Shown in pieces: positions 20,602-32,517 of a stretch of DNA of 64,000 nt. The position numbers were made by a program, and so were the translations under genes. Every line of letters begins with the position of its first letter. The stretch's first letter is position 1. The notes under the pieces are model-generated. The model worked only from the letters and a program-made list of their open reading frames with translations. It searched no databases and was not told where the DNA came from. The stretch covers positions 38,847,566 to 38,911,565 of the forward strand of contig CM064871.1 of NCBI GenBank assembly GCA_032719365.1. The letters are read 5' to 3'. This stretch comes from Prinsepia uniflora. Taxonomy: Eukaryota > Streptophyta > Magnoliopsida > Rosales > Rosaceae.

Positions 20602-23185
20602 GAGGAGGTCTCGAGACGCTGAGTGCGTAGACAGGCGGCACGTGTCAATCGGAGTCCGGATGAAAAAGTTATGAACTAAGGAATGTGAGGAGCAATTTGG
20701 TAAATTATGTAAGCAAGGGCAAATCTGTCTTTTTTCAAGAGTTGCTGAGTTAATTACATTAGTGACTCACGTCGTTCTTTAATTCACACATGTCACCTGG
20801 CAAAGAAAAATTAGTGGCAAATGTCCGTGTGTTTGGGTTGGCGATGGAGAATGATGTATGTATATTGTATGTGTGTTTGAAACAAAGAAAACAGAGGATG
20901 GGTAGATGAGTACAAGGCAATGAGTAATCCATTAAATTGAAGCCGTGAGATTCAGTTCGAATTGAGAGTGTAAACTTGAGAGAAACAGAGAAGTAAACAA
21001 GGAAGAAATGAGAAGAATTAGGAAAGAAAACCCAGAGAACCCGAGACACAAACCTTTCGAACATTTGATCAAACATCGAATTTGAATCTCTGAGCCCTAA
21101 ACACTGAAATTGGCGTTGGATTAAGCCTCATGGGCTCAAGGTGAATCGAACCCAATCAAGAACGAAGGCAATTGGTGTCGTTTTGACCTAGAATAGACCT
21201 GGTGAAAATCGGGAAATCACGAGCTTGAGTTGAGTAATTGGGGGTAAATTTTTGTGAAATTGATTTCCAAATCATCTTTTTAATGAGGCTACGAAGCTGT
21301 CTGACTAATTAATTGAAGGATTCACTGGTTATTTGACGAATTCAGACGAAGAACATGCTTTTGAAACTTGAATTAAGTCGAGATGGTTTGGAATAACAAA
21401 ACGTGAAATTGATGTTAGAGATCCATGATTCTGTTGATTACGAAGCTATTGGAATGATCAATTGTTGAGAACGATGTTGAATTGATAGAAAACTAACCGG
21501 GTCAACACGCGGGCTAAGGGACCCGTTTTACAGGTATCCGGCCGAGGACGACGACTGTAGCACTTTACTATGCAGGCGCATGGCTCCCATGCGCAGGCAC
21601 TCACGGCGGTACATTAGGGCATGTGGACATGATTCTCGAGGTGAGTTCAACATGAAACTTACTCCTTTTAATGTAACGAACATTTTGGCACTGGTTTCGA
21701 GGAAATCGGATATCGTTTCGATAGTGTTCTGTGTATCCGAAGTTTTAATATACGTTTAAAATACGTATTTAAATCCCGAACAAATTGGAGAAAATTATAT
21801 AAGGTATATTGAAGTGTTAGTGACCCTCGATAATGGTTTTGGACATGAATGGTGACTTCCATAACGTACCGAAAAACGTGCTGCTCGAAAAGCGAGCGAT
21901 ATGGACGGCCTGTGAGTGGACTTTTGTTTTCTACCCAGAATGCATGCATATATGTTTTAAATGCTTTATGATATGATTTGAAATGATTTGGGGAGATTAA
22001 TGTTTCGATATGATGATTTCTGGATTTTGGGAATATTAAATTGTTTTATATGATTTTGGGCACGATTTTCGAGAAAACTATTATATTACTGTTTTGGGCA
22101 ATGGCCTGGAATTTGAGATTGGTTTTGACTCGGATTACGAGTCGGGAAATGATTTGATGAAATTGTAATGCTTTTTGGATATATTTTATGGATTTATGTG
22201 AAATTGGCAACTGAGGTTGCGATTGGCTGGATTTGCGTGAAAATAATATTTTGGGCTTGAGAACCAATTGGATAGTGATTTTAACTCGGATTTGGAGTCA
22301 CATGTGAATATGATTAAAATAGTTATTTTGATTTTTAAAGTAAATTCTGGACACTGTTTTATGATCGATTTGTGGAACTTGCTTTGTGAAAGCTATGTTT
22401 CGGGCATAAGCCCTGTTTAAATGTTTATGACTTGATTTGAGACATGAATGGCTTTAAAATGAGATTACTGGATTTGGTGACTGTTCCACATATACCATCC
22501 TCTGTGATTTGATAGTCTCCTCCAAACGTTGTAGATCCTGGAGTAGTCACGATCCACTGCCTGCAGATGAGTAGCTCCGAGGGAGGCTCAATCTCAGGAG
22601 TGTGAGATTATGATGATATCCTCCAGACGTCGTAGATCCTGGAGATGATATCACCCTAGACGTCGTAGATCCTGGGGAGGTACTCGGACATGAGACACCC
22701 GAGTTTGCACTTGTTGCATTGATATCGTGACGGGTTACTTGGATATTGAGATTGGATGTTGAGGATTGGTGGTATTATGATTTATTGATATTTGTGTCCA
22801 GATACTTTATATCATGAACTCATTTGATGAACATGAGTTTTATGGACCAGGGGAAAACATGTTTTGATTTTATCGGTCCACTGTTTATACTTGATTGATT
22901 TCACGCTATTACTCATGTTTCATGATATGCATGTATGTTTGAGAAACTGGAGGGTATGCATGTTTGTGCATGTTTTGTCCACTCACACCTTTTATATTTT
23001 TATTGACCATCCAGGTCGTGGCGCGATGATCGAGGCTATTTGAGAGGTGGAGGCATGAGTGGGCACATGTACGGTTATCCCTTGTTTGGCAAGTGCTGAG
23101 GGTAGTTTCGGAACTTCAGTTGACTTGTCAGATAGGAGCAGGACCGGGCACAGTTATCTATGTCCTTCGGGGATGGGTCCTGTCA
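20602..23185 (+). mobile_element. 3' LTR of the 14-kb element (5' truncated)
   Basis: It is co-linear with 9494-12066 and then completes the end (TGTCCTTCGGGGATGGGTCCTGTCA). It keeps GTGAGTGGAC at 21912-21921 and the partner GTCCACTCAC at 22977-22986, and the CTCC-hairpin array near 22505-22680. Differences from the 5' LTR are mostly transitions. A stretch of about 60 bases before the right arm is rearranged or shorter (22945-22976). Confidence 0.85.
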
Positions 23186-24747
23186 ACACCTTTCACAACT
23201 TAATCTACAACCAGAATTTCGGGCCTAAGCCGACAACCAAAATAATAACTTTCTCGTAAAATGTGCTAAGAAGACCAATTTCGTAAAATCATTCAGAAAT
23301 TATATAAAAATCGTAATTCTTGTCAAAACATGTTATTTCACGTCATAATCCACATTCCATTCAAACCACATTCAAAATAGACCCAAAATGGAATTTACGA
23401 AAACCTTCGAAAAATACGTATTAGGGAAAGAAAACTAAATCACATAAAAAACATTTAAATCATGTAAGTATGCATGCGTAAGAGTTTAGGGAAAGAAAGT
23501 CTACTAACACATACACCTGAATCGCCGAATTCACCGTTGCACATTTTTTCGTAAAATCCAGAAAAGTCACCTCCTGCCCAAATTCACATCTAAGGGTCAC
23601 ATATAATCTCAATTAACTCCTAATTTGATCCCATAATTTTTTGGGATTTTTAAACGTATTAAAACGTATTTTAAAACCTTCAGACACACAAAACTGCCCT
23701 GAAACGGTGTCCAATCGACTCGAAACATATGTCAAAATATTCGTAATACTGAAAGGAGTAAAACATGTGTTGATCACACCTCAAATTTAGACTCACGTGC
23801 CCCCACGAGCCCAACAAAGTCCCTACGCGTGGCCCCACGCACCAGGGGTACAGTAGCACCATCTTCAACTTCTAGCAATTTGGGTCGCCCGACCTGGTCC
23901 TAAATCTCTTATTTTATCTCCTATGTCATTCCTTCTTCGACCATTATATTTAAAATCAACCCAACAACAAATCTAGAATGTAGAAAACACGTCTAAAGTT
24001 CATTTTCAAAGCTTACCAATTTCGGCCATGGTGCACCCAAGTAGCCTCGACGATCCAAACATCCAAAACACGATCTAAAGGCTTAATTAGCACTACATGG
24101 ACTCCAGAAGTTCAACCCCAGCCTTAGTTCCAGGGTTCTAGGTTGAAAACGAGCTTAACCACCTTAGACCCGAAAAACACCCTCTATGTCCGCGGGTTTC
24201 ATTCCCATTCTAGTCCTCATTTCTTCATCGTTTCCATTCCAAAGTCACCCATTTTTCCTCCTCTTCATCTTACCCTAGCTCTCTCTCTTTTCCTTGGCTT
24301 GAATTCTCACGATGGTGAGTGTTTTCAAGTTTTCTCCCTCTCGGCCACTATGCACCCAAACCTCTCACACACACAATTATATAGACTGGTGAGTCGGTGG
24401 AAGAGAGAATTCTAGGTCTCTCTAGATCTGGACACTTGTCAACATCAAATTGGTCCTTGAGCAAAAGGACCAAAATGCCCTTCAAGCATATTTACCAAAA
24501 TGCCCATAAAGGTTTATGACCCGAAACGACGTCAAACGATCTCCAATTCTAGTGTACCGCCTATCAACGTACTCAAGAGATCGAGAGCTTCCTAACAACG
24601 TTCATGGAATCGCCAAAAACCTTCCCCATCAAAAAGTCAACTTTTTGACTTTAACCGACAAAAGTCAACCTTCGACTTCGGGGGTAAAATTGTCAGTTTC
24701 GTCTAAATTCTCCAATTATACCCTCGTTGAAGGTCTGGGTACTTACA

Positions 24748-25565
24748 CCTTCTCTCTCATTACTTTCACTGATTACAATTAGAATCCTCTATTTGTTAAA
24801 TTTGGCATCTTACCCCCCCAACAAATTACTTTTGTTGAAAATATATTTGGACCCACCCACAACTCACACCAAATATGGACTAATTAGGTTGTTTACACGT
24901 CAGCTGGGCACCTATTAGTTGGGCTGAAAATTGGGCTCACACCAAACAAGCAACTTATTTGGGGCTGAAAGCTAGGCTGAAAATAACAAGAAAACATCAC
25001 ATAAATGGGCTGCAATTTCTTTACACCACAACCAATTGGGCTCACAACTTTTTACATTTGGGCTGCCAAAAAATTCGGCTCAAAACTTTTACAATTGGGC
25101 GTCCAAAAAAAACGATTGGGCTCGAAACTTCAAACATTTGGGCTACCAACAAAAAAAATAATAATAATTGGGCTGCAATTGTTTTTTCTTTTTATCCACT
25201 GTGGCATCATTATTTTAAGGTAATAACTTTGCTCACATACCATTATGGACATGCATACAAGCCCACATACTTATTTTTTCTTTTTTCATTATACCAATTC
25301 CTGTTAAGACCTAATAGTAAGCCTATTAGGCAATTATGCATTCTTACATTCATACTTTGTACTTATTACTCACACATATTTCGCATGTTTATTATGCCAC
25401 TCTTTACACAATTACGTCTCATTATTTGTGCAATATATTTTAAATCTTACGAGCTTATGGGTCCAAAAATTACTTCTTATTATCAGGAATTGTTGAATGA
25501 CTCAATTATTGATCGACATAATCACTACGCCTAATTGGTCGACATGACCCACCACATCGGCTTAT
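24748..25565. other. Unclassified AT-rich segment with TGGGCT repeats
   Basis: No domain is recognised. Between about 24916 and 25178 the word TTGGGCT (or GGGCT/GGGCG) recurs about ten times at 20-40 base spacing between A/C-rich spacers, which suggests a decayed tandem array. It lies between a solo LTR and the LTR beginning at 25566. It may be older target DNA or part of another LTR. Confidence 0.4.
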
Positions 25566-28009
25566 TGTAACAACCCGTCCTAGAAACCAGCATTAGATTA
25601 GTGGTTAATGACAGATTAATTGAATTAATCGGTGATTAGTTGGGTAATGTCGGACGGACGGTGCGAAATGACGATTTTGCCCCTGGAATTGGACAAACGG
25701 TTTACTTTTCATTCGGGTGGTGAAACAGACTTTAACTGATGACTATGACGTAGTTCGGGACGTCACGAGTTCATAGACAGGTGGCATGTCCGATTCCGAC
25801 ATTCAAGGAAGAAGTTATGATGTTTGGAAGTTTGGGGGTACTTTGGTAATGTGGTTGAAAAGGGGCAAATGGTTGACCTTTTATATGACGAGTATGTTTC
25901 ATATATTTCTAGGATCGTTAGGTAGGTCTCGATCTCCTGACTACAACGATAGACGGCACGTTGTCATTGGACGTCGGATGATTTAGTTAATGGTCTAAAG
26001 GTGCGAGGGGTATTTTGGTAATTTAGCCTCAAGGGCATTTTGGTCAATTGGCCAGCATTGGGATTGGTGCCCAGTGATCAGGGGACACTTGGCTGCCTCA
26101 GGATTGGTGTCCACAGAGATTGGGACACCTGGCCCTCTCTGGATGGATGTAGAATCCTCCTCACCATCTCTCAAACTTGTCTCACACATTTTAAAAGATG
26201 TTGCACGACTTTGAAAGGAAACAAAGTACAGGGAATAAGTTGTGAGAAACTCACCCCACTATTTCCTTTGATCTTCATCAATGAGACATGCTTTGTTAAG
26301 GAAAATAAGAGCTTAGGTGATGAGGAGGATGGTGGTGTCACTGCCGTGAGCCGCCATGGACGGCGGCACTAGAACTGTGCAAGGTACAATTGTAATACAA
26401 AATGGTAAAATTTGACTTCTTAATCCTCGATCGACAATGATGATGGGAGGATGTTTCTAAAGGATGTACGGGTCGAGTGAGATCGATTTCGTGGCCTGAA
26501 GTGGCTCGTGGTGGCTGCAAATAGAGAATGTATGAACAGTGAACGCTGTTTCGATCCAAGTATGGTAGATTGTGTTTGAGAACTTATTAGTGGAATTGAT
26601 TCATTGCGTGATGGTTTGGACGTTATGGAAAGTCAGTTATGCCAGGAACTGAGAAGGGAGACGGCTGGAGTAACGAACACAGAGGGAGGCAAAACAGGGT
26701 TTTGAAGATGATCGGGAAGGTATAATTCGAACCATAACTTTGTGTTTTAATCCTGTAGGTCAATTAGGAATGGTAAAACGACTCAAATTGGATAAAAAGG
26801 ATGGGAAAATATGAAGAATTGGACGAGTTAAGGGTTGAACTGGTCACACCGGTTGGAGTTGCAGAGGCTGGTCTGAACCAGGCCTGACCGAGGTAGACGA
26901 TGATGAATAGTGAGGCTCGTGGCTCCCACGTGCAGCCCCTTTGGGTGGCGTATGAGGGCGCGTGGTGCCTCTGATGGCGAAGTGTTCAACATGTGAAATA
27001 ATGTAATCGATGTAACAAACATTTTACGACTGGTTTCAAGTCGATCAGACATCGTCTCGATATGTTTCGGGATATCCAAAGATTTTAGGGCTCGGTTAAA
27101 AATATTTAAAAATTCAGAAAAATTACGCGGCTTTAGTAGAAGCTTTATGGAATAGTTAGTGACCTTCTTAAGGTATTTGGACAGGTTCAAGAAAGCCGGT
27201 GATAGTGGATTAGCCGGGAACAACATAAGTGCACGTGTATCGAGGCAGCGGCATAAAAGTTCTGTGAGTGGACTTTGCTTTCTAACTTATGATGCATGCA
27301 TAAATGTTTTATTTGTTTTCTATACGTGAGTTCTATGTTTATGATATGATCTTGATAATTCACGATTTTGCACGTATTTTGAGATAATTATGTATTTACA
27401 CGTTTTACGAGCTTACGATTTATGTTGTGATTTGATCATGGTTTTGGTGATTTGATTTTGGTCTTTTAACTATGATTTGATTTCAATGATTTGTAATGGA
27501 TTTTGGAAAAGTGATTTCGGGCTTGAAGCCCTGTTCATAAAAGTGATTTCGTGAAATGTGATTTCGGGTGCCGGCTTACGGAATGATGATTTCGGATTCG
27601 GATTTGGAAATGGATTAAGGATATGATTTCCAGATTCTAGATTTGGATTCGGGATGATGATTTCGGATTCGGCTTGGGATTCAAAATGGCGATTTCGAAT
27701 TCGAATTTGGACATGGATTTGGAAATGGTTTTAAAATGCTTTTAAAATGCTTTTGTGTTTTCGATACCCTCCAGGTTTGATGTGACGCGGGCTGTTCTTA
27801 GAGAGACGGAGACATCATACCCGCAATCCACGGTAGGTTCTGCGCATTCTGGGAAGTTCGGTAGTTTTTGGAAGGTTCTCTTGGGAATCCCTTGTCCGGC
27901 TTACGTGTTACATGCAGGTTGGACGTCAATTAGCCTTCGTGTCGCACGTCAGTTAGACGGAAGCATGACTTCACCCTTAATCCAGGGGGATTGGGGTTGG
28001 GTCATGTCA
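25566..28009 (+). mobile_element. 5' LTR of the 25.6-kb element
   Basis: It starts TGTAACAACCCGTCC and ends GGGTCATGTCA, directly before a PBS. It has GTGAGTGGAC near 27265 followed by ATGCATGCATAAATG, the GGCTCGTGGCTCCCACGTGC box near 26920, and an array of TTTCGGATTCGG and GGGCTTGAAGCCC units at 27500-27720. The right inverted arm GTCCACTCAC is missing. A short imperfect direct repeat (GGATTGGTGYCCA) lies at 26050-26130. Confidence 0.88.
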
Positions 28010-28012
28010 AAT

Positions 28013-28024
28013 TGGTATCAGAGC
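28013..28024 (+). other. Primer-binding site, tRNA-iMet
   Basis: TGGTATCAGAGC starts three bases after the LTR-terminal TGTCA. Confidence 0.95.
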
Positions 28025-28745
28025 AGGATTTGTGCGCTCTGTGTGAGGCTTGGCATCCAGAGCAGGTGGATTGTCGACTTGTGTGGTGTGATGCTACTGT
28101 GGATGTGATGTCTCAACGCAGAACAACCTGTCATCAACCTGGAGACGCGAGTGAGTTAGTGGCGAGAGTACGAGCTACATGGTGATGCGTTGCCCGATAC
28201 GCGGTGTGAGGTGTGTTGTATGTCGGCTTAAGGCCGGAGTAGTTAGCATGGTTGGCGCTGGATATGCTCGATGGTTGGACCATAAGGCTGGATATATGCC
28301 AGTGTGGTTAACCTCGTTGGTAACCGGTGAGCTACGATTGATGGTCGACTGGTCGGCATGTGGAGCCCGTTGACAGCTTGTTGAGCCGGATGGTACTCGT
28401 GGGCCGGTTGACGATGGCCTATTGGACCGAATGTCGATTGGATTTGTGACCTTTGGTCAGTTTTGTTGGGATTGGATTTGTGCAGCTACAAGTATCCAGA
28501 TGCCTAAAGTTGAGGGTTTCCCCCGAGCGATGGTTACTGGTTGACGTTTGTGTAGCTTTTATGTTAAGGGATGGTTTTAGCCGAGTGTGACGACCCGAGT
28601 GGTGAGGGTTTTGTGAGCTAGTAGATGTCGTGGGTTTGGCTAACCCGAGTGAGGATGAGGATTTAAGGAGCCCCGTTGGGATGACTTGTTTGAATTATGA
28701 GCACCTTAGTGAGAAACCCCAGAGTAAGTGGTTGTGGCTTTGGCT
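28025..28745 (+). mobile_element. Remnant of non-coding interior
   Basis: The leader GATGTGATGTCT...CAACCTGTCATCAACCTGG near 28096-28142 matches the leaders of LARD-2 (53536-53588) and LARD-1 (minus strand near 44235-44290). No Gag frame is present; open frames of 60-120 codons show no domain. About 2.5 kb of interior and most of the 3' LTR are missing compared with the LARDs. Confidence 0.7.
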
Positions 28746-29005
28746 CTTTTGTGTTTTCGATACCCTCCAGGTTTGATGCGGCGCGGGCTGTTATTAGAGA
28801 GACGGAGACATCGCACCCGCAATCCACAATAGGTTCTGCGCACTTTGGGAAGTCCGGATGTTTTTGGACGGTTCGCTTGGGGATCTCGTGTACGGCTTAC
28901 GTGTTACATGGAGGTTGGACGTCAATTAGCCTTCGTGTCGTACGTGAGTTAGACGGGAGCATGACTTCGCCCTTTATCCCTGGGGATTGGGGGTGGGTCG
29001 TGTCA
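28746..29005 (+). mobile_element. Stump of the 3' LTR
   Basis: The 260 bases align without gaps to the last 260 bases of the 5' LTR (27750-28009), ending GGGTCGTGTCA. Flanks CTTAT (25561-25565) and CTATC (29006-29010) do not match convincingly, so the deletion and target duplication cannot be reconstructed. Confidence 0.9.
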
Positions 29006-29314
29006 CTATCCTCCAACATTATTGGCTTCCAGGAATGGCCCCGGTTGGCATTCACATGAGACTTCCAATCGTACCAACTTGTTCATGGATCTACCATCCA
29101 CGCTCATTTCCTCGTACCAAGCCAGACATCAGGATACACAAGAATACACCCATGTAACACTTGAAATCAGAAACTTCTTCTGACCATCATAAACGTAGTA
29201 GGCATACATGTCAATCATACATGAAACTCATACATGTTGACATACATGCACTCATACATGTCGAGCATACATGAAACTCATACATGTCGACATACATGCA
29301 CCCATACATGTCAA
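29006..29314. repeat. CATACATG 12-13-mer tandem array
   Basis: From about 29200 nine units of CATACATGNNNN(N) follow one another: GTCAAT, AAACT, TTGA, CACT, GTCGAG, AAACT, TCGA, CACC, GTCAAT. Four units form a 50-base higher-order period that occurs twice. Before 29200 the sequence is unclassified. The array is cut by the solo LTR at 29315. Confidence 0.85.
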
Positions 29315-30041
29315 TGATAGGTCGTTAATTAAGCATTTTTTTTTTATTTTATACCTTTATACTTGACTTTTAATATTAAAATAATAAAAAATTGGAGAAA
29401 ATAAAAAAATTTGTGAGATTTTTGTAGAATTAAATAAAGCTTGGAATTTGGAGCGTTTTGGCAAAAAAATCGTCGAGATCAGAATTCGAACAAAGAAATT
29501 AAGTACGAAATTTGGTGGAATTATATTAATTAATTTTTAAATTAAAAATTCAATTTCAGCCCAAATTTATAATAAACTGCAACCTAAGAATCCATAAGCC
29601 CAGACCAATTGGCCCACGACCCAACCATCGTGCAACCCAGCCCAAACGCGCGCAACATAGGCCCACAAGCCCAATCCTTTTGCTAGCCCAGCAAATCATT
29701 TCAGTCTGTGTCTGCCGAAGCACCCTTCATTCTTTGGTGCACGCTCGCCGAAGACTACCCTGCTGCTCCAGCACCTGTGCCGCTGAAGACCACTGTTCCT
29801 ATCAGCGTACGCCTGTCGATCTCATCTGCCTCTTGCTAGCCCCCTACCACTAAAATGATGGCTTGCTCCTTAGCTGCTCACTGCAGTCCTCCATGCCCTA
29901 CTCAACTGGATCAAACCTGCACCCATTTTCTGATTTCCAGCTATAATTTCAGCTCTAAATCATCCCCAAAATCATTGTTCATCATTTAATTTTTATATAT
30001 TTTTTTTTGTATTTTTATTTGAATATCTTTGGCACTCCCTC

Positions 30042-30049
30042 TATAAATA
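30042..30049 (+). promoter_or_regulatory. TATA box of the solo LTR
   Basis: TATAAATA is followed by GGGAGGC. The context is typical of plant LTR promoters, and transcription would run on the plus strand toward 31212. Confidence 0.7.
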
Positions 30050-30927
30050 GGGAGGCTATTTCACTTGTAGAAGTGTCCCCAATTTTAGTCTCTTTTTCCC
30101 CTTTTATTAGTTCTTGTTTCTCTCTTCTTTTAGTTCTTCTTTTTATTTTGTATATTTATTTTGAGACCATTTTGTAACTTCTTTTAATTAGTTATTTTAG
30201 TTTCATTTTCTTTATTTTGTTCTTAGTTTCATTTTCTTTATTTTATTCATAGAATTTCTTAAACTTCTCTTTAATTACATTTTTAAGCTTTTCTTAAGAA
30301 AAACCTAAGGCTAGGTAATTCTAAGGCAATTCAAGGGTTTTTAAGACCGCATTCCTCGTATTTCTTCTTCCATCTTTACAAGTTTTCTGCCGCTATTCGG
30401 TGATTCTTGTGAAAAACCCATCTTTTTCGACTTAAATTCTTGTTATTATTTTAGTTTTACTTATAATTTCATACATGTGTGGGTATTTTCTTTCTAACAT
30501 TTGTAAGTATGAATACAATTTCCATGTGTTTTAATTTCTGAAGTTTTTTTACTTCATATGTTCTAGAACTTCATACTTCAATTTGATGCTAAGTGTCGGC
30601 TGTTGTCAGTGCACTTAGCATTTGATTAAAGAGATTTTAATGTCGGCTGCTGTCGGTGCATTAAATCATAAACTTAAGGTAGGTCATATTGTAGATAATA
30701 ATTCGTTGTTCGGTGCATTTATAATATGAAAACTGTATGCATGTAATGGAGATGATGAAGGTAAGATTTTGTGATTAGTTCAATATAAGCATGATGTAAG
30801 AGTGTTGGTAAAAATTGTGTTTAAAGGAAGTCTATTTTAGGAGTAGTTTTAAATAATGTAATTGTTAATTTTAATTTAAGTCTTAGTTAGTGTTAAAATG
30901 TAGTTTAGATTACACTTTGTTCAACCA

Positions 30928-30949
30928 CCCCCCCCCCCCCCCCCCCCCC
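30928..30949. repeat. Homopolymer run of 22 C
   Basis: An uninterrupted C run inside the solo LTR. Its length may be inaccurate, since such runs are error-prone in sequencing. Confidence 0.95.
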
Positions 30950-31217
30950 AATCTCTTTCTTTTATTCATTAATTCATTAATTTATTTATTCTTCAACTCA
31001 TTTATTCTTTAATTATTTAATTCATTTATTATTTAATTATTTAATTATTTATTTATTATTTATTATTTATTATTAATTATTCTTTCTCACTAATAAATTA
31101 TTAATGTTCCCTAATTTCTCCGGTTAAGAACGATCATTATTTAACAATACTACAACTACACAAAAATGGTCAAATTACGTGTTCAATTTAATGCGTAATT
31201 TGAGCGTTATCAGTCAA

Positions 31218-31795
31218 GCATACATGAACTCATTCACTAGTTCAACACATACCGAGTTGCTCAACACATTAACAAGCACACTTAAGCTCAATACATACCA
31301 AGCGCTCAACACATACTGAGCTCCTCAACACATTATTGAGCAAACACTAGCTCAACACAAATCGAGCACTCAACACATATTGAGCTGCTCAACACATTAA
31401 CGAGCACACTTAAGCTCAACACATATCAAGCACTTAACACATACTGAGCTGCTCAATACATTACTGAGCATACACTAGCTCAACACATATCGAGCACTCA
31501 ACACATATTGAGTTGTTCAGCACATTACCAATCATACACTAGCTCAACATATACCGAGTTGCTCAACACATTACTAAACACACTTAAGCTTACATAACGA
31601 GCCGCTCAATGCATTATTGGGCACACTTAAGCTCAACACATACCAAGATGCTTAACACATTACAGAGCATACACATGCGCAACACATTATCGAGCTACTC
31701 AACACTTGGCTTCGACTCAAACATTAGAGTCAGAGTAATTGACCTACGCTCAGCGCTTGGTCTATGCTGAGCACATTATTGAGTTGCTCAACTAC
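31218..31795. repeat. CTCAACACAT tandem array with higher-order period
   Basis: Units of about 16 bases (CTCAACACATANCGAGC and variants) repeat throughout. Alternating spacers CACACTTAAG and ATACACTAG give a period of about 64 bases, or 128 for the pair. The array stood next to the CATACATG array before the solo LTR inserted. Tandem repeats just upstream of the 3' LTR are known in Tat-lineage Ty3/gypsy elements, which fits the LTR at 32010. Confidence 0.8.
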
Positions 31796-32009
31796 ATAGC
31801 CCACTTTCAAAGCTAAACTTAGCTAACATGCCAACTGGCATACATCTACAACGAAGAATCACTCATAGGCATTCCGATTCATACACAGAATCATACTCAC
31901 CGAGGGACTACCAGAGCGTAATCAGTACAACATCAATCAACTCAAACATACAACTAACTACAAAGGTGTCTTCCCCTCAGTATCCTACCTTAACCGAGGA
32001 TTTGGGGAC

Positions 32010-32454
32010 TGTTGATAGTGCACCGAGCTGAGTAGTACGAAAGTGAGGAGACACCTGGTCAGTTTACTTTACTTAAAAGTACTCAACCAAGGTAGTCCAC
32101 CTCAATCAAGAATTTGGGGACTTGTCGGCGCTACTTCTAACCAAGCAACATGCCCGTTTAAGAAGAATCGGGAGAATACATCAAGTCCATCCTCAAGGCC
32201 CATCTTGGAGGTCCATCATCAAGGCCCATACCTAAAGACTACTACTATGACCTAACCCTAGACAACTCCTATAAATAGGGAGCCTCCTCCTTTATTCAAT
32301 GAGACTTACTCTCTCCCTTCTCCCTACAAACATTATTACTTTCTAAAGGCTCATAGCCTCATGTACATGTACAAACCATTATATTATTAATGAGAGTGAT
32401 GTAATACCCGTGTCCGTAACCCGATTTGGGTGAACCACATACATTCTTATGTCC

Positions 32455-32487
<33 letters not shown>

Positions 32488-32517
32488 AGTCTCGTTGGAA
32501 CGTTTTATGCATTAACA
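32010..32517 (+). mobile_element. Probable short LTR following a polypurine tract
   Basis: GAGGATTTGGGGAC at 31996-32009 resembles a polypurine tract, and TGTTGATAGTGC follows it. TATAAATA at 32270-32277 is the promoter candidate. The segment ends near TGCATTAACA at 32517. A second GAATTTGGGGACTTGTCGG at about 32107-32125 could instead mark the LTR start. No primer site follows, so this would be the 3' LTR of a mostly lost element. Confidence 0.5.
32458..32484. repeat. (GT)n microsatellite
   Basis: About thirteen uninterrupted GT units near the end of the probable LTR. Confidence 0.95.

Larger units (their letters stand above)
9186..23185 (+). mobile_element. 14-kb long-LTR element inserted into the solo LTR
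   Basis: It starts TGTAACGACCCGG at 9186 and ends GGGTCCTGTCA at 23185. The flanks are ACACT (9181-9185) and ACACC (23186-23190), a four-of-five target duplication. The terminal blocks 9494-12066 and 20602-23160 are nearly identical direct repeats and represent its two LTRs. The 3' LTR lacks the first 300 or so bases. The 5' LTR is interrupted at 12066, before its last 25 or so bases. The interior holds rearranged LTR/gag material (12067-18883) and a decayed pol-like stretch (18884-20601), so no autonomous capacity remains. Confidence 0.75.
8207..24747 (-). mobile_element. Reverse solo LTR split by a 14-kb insertion
   Basis: The left piece is 8207-9185 (starts TGTCAGGACCC) and the right piece is 23186-24747 (ends GGGTACTTACA, a decayed form of CGGGTCGTTACA). 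Together they make one LTR of about 2.54 kb in the minus orientation. Flanks CATTC (8202-8206) and CCTTC (24748-24752) match at four of five bases and could be its target duplication. It shows GTGTGAGTGGAC at 8366-8377 with a decayed partner GTCTACTAAC near 23499, and TGCATGCAT boxes near both. No interior is attached. Confidence 0.7.
29315..31212 (+). mobile_element. Solo LTR with perfect 5-bp target duplication
   Basis: It runs from TGATAGGTCG to GAGCGTTATCA, about 1.9 kb, with matching TGATA/TATCA ends. GTCAA at 29310-29314 is repeated at 31213-31217. CTATAAATAGGGAGGC gives a promoter, with TATAAATA at 30042-30049. A run of 22 C lies at 30928-30949 and AT-rich tracts follow. There is no interior, so it is a recombination product. 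Length and ends would suit an Athila-like Ty3/gypsy element, but that is a guess. Confidence 0.9.

Noticed and set aside
24959..25534. 191-codon open frame on the plus strand
   Set aside because: Low-complexity content from the TGGGCT array and AT-rich sequence; no domain, no codon bias, and a second overlapping frame of 72 codons. Probably chance.
29200..29323. CRISPR-like array
   Set aside because: Units of 12-13 bases have no unique spacers; the array is a simple tandem repeat in a plant genome.
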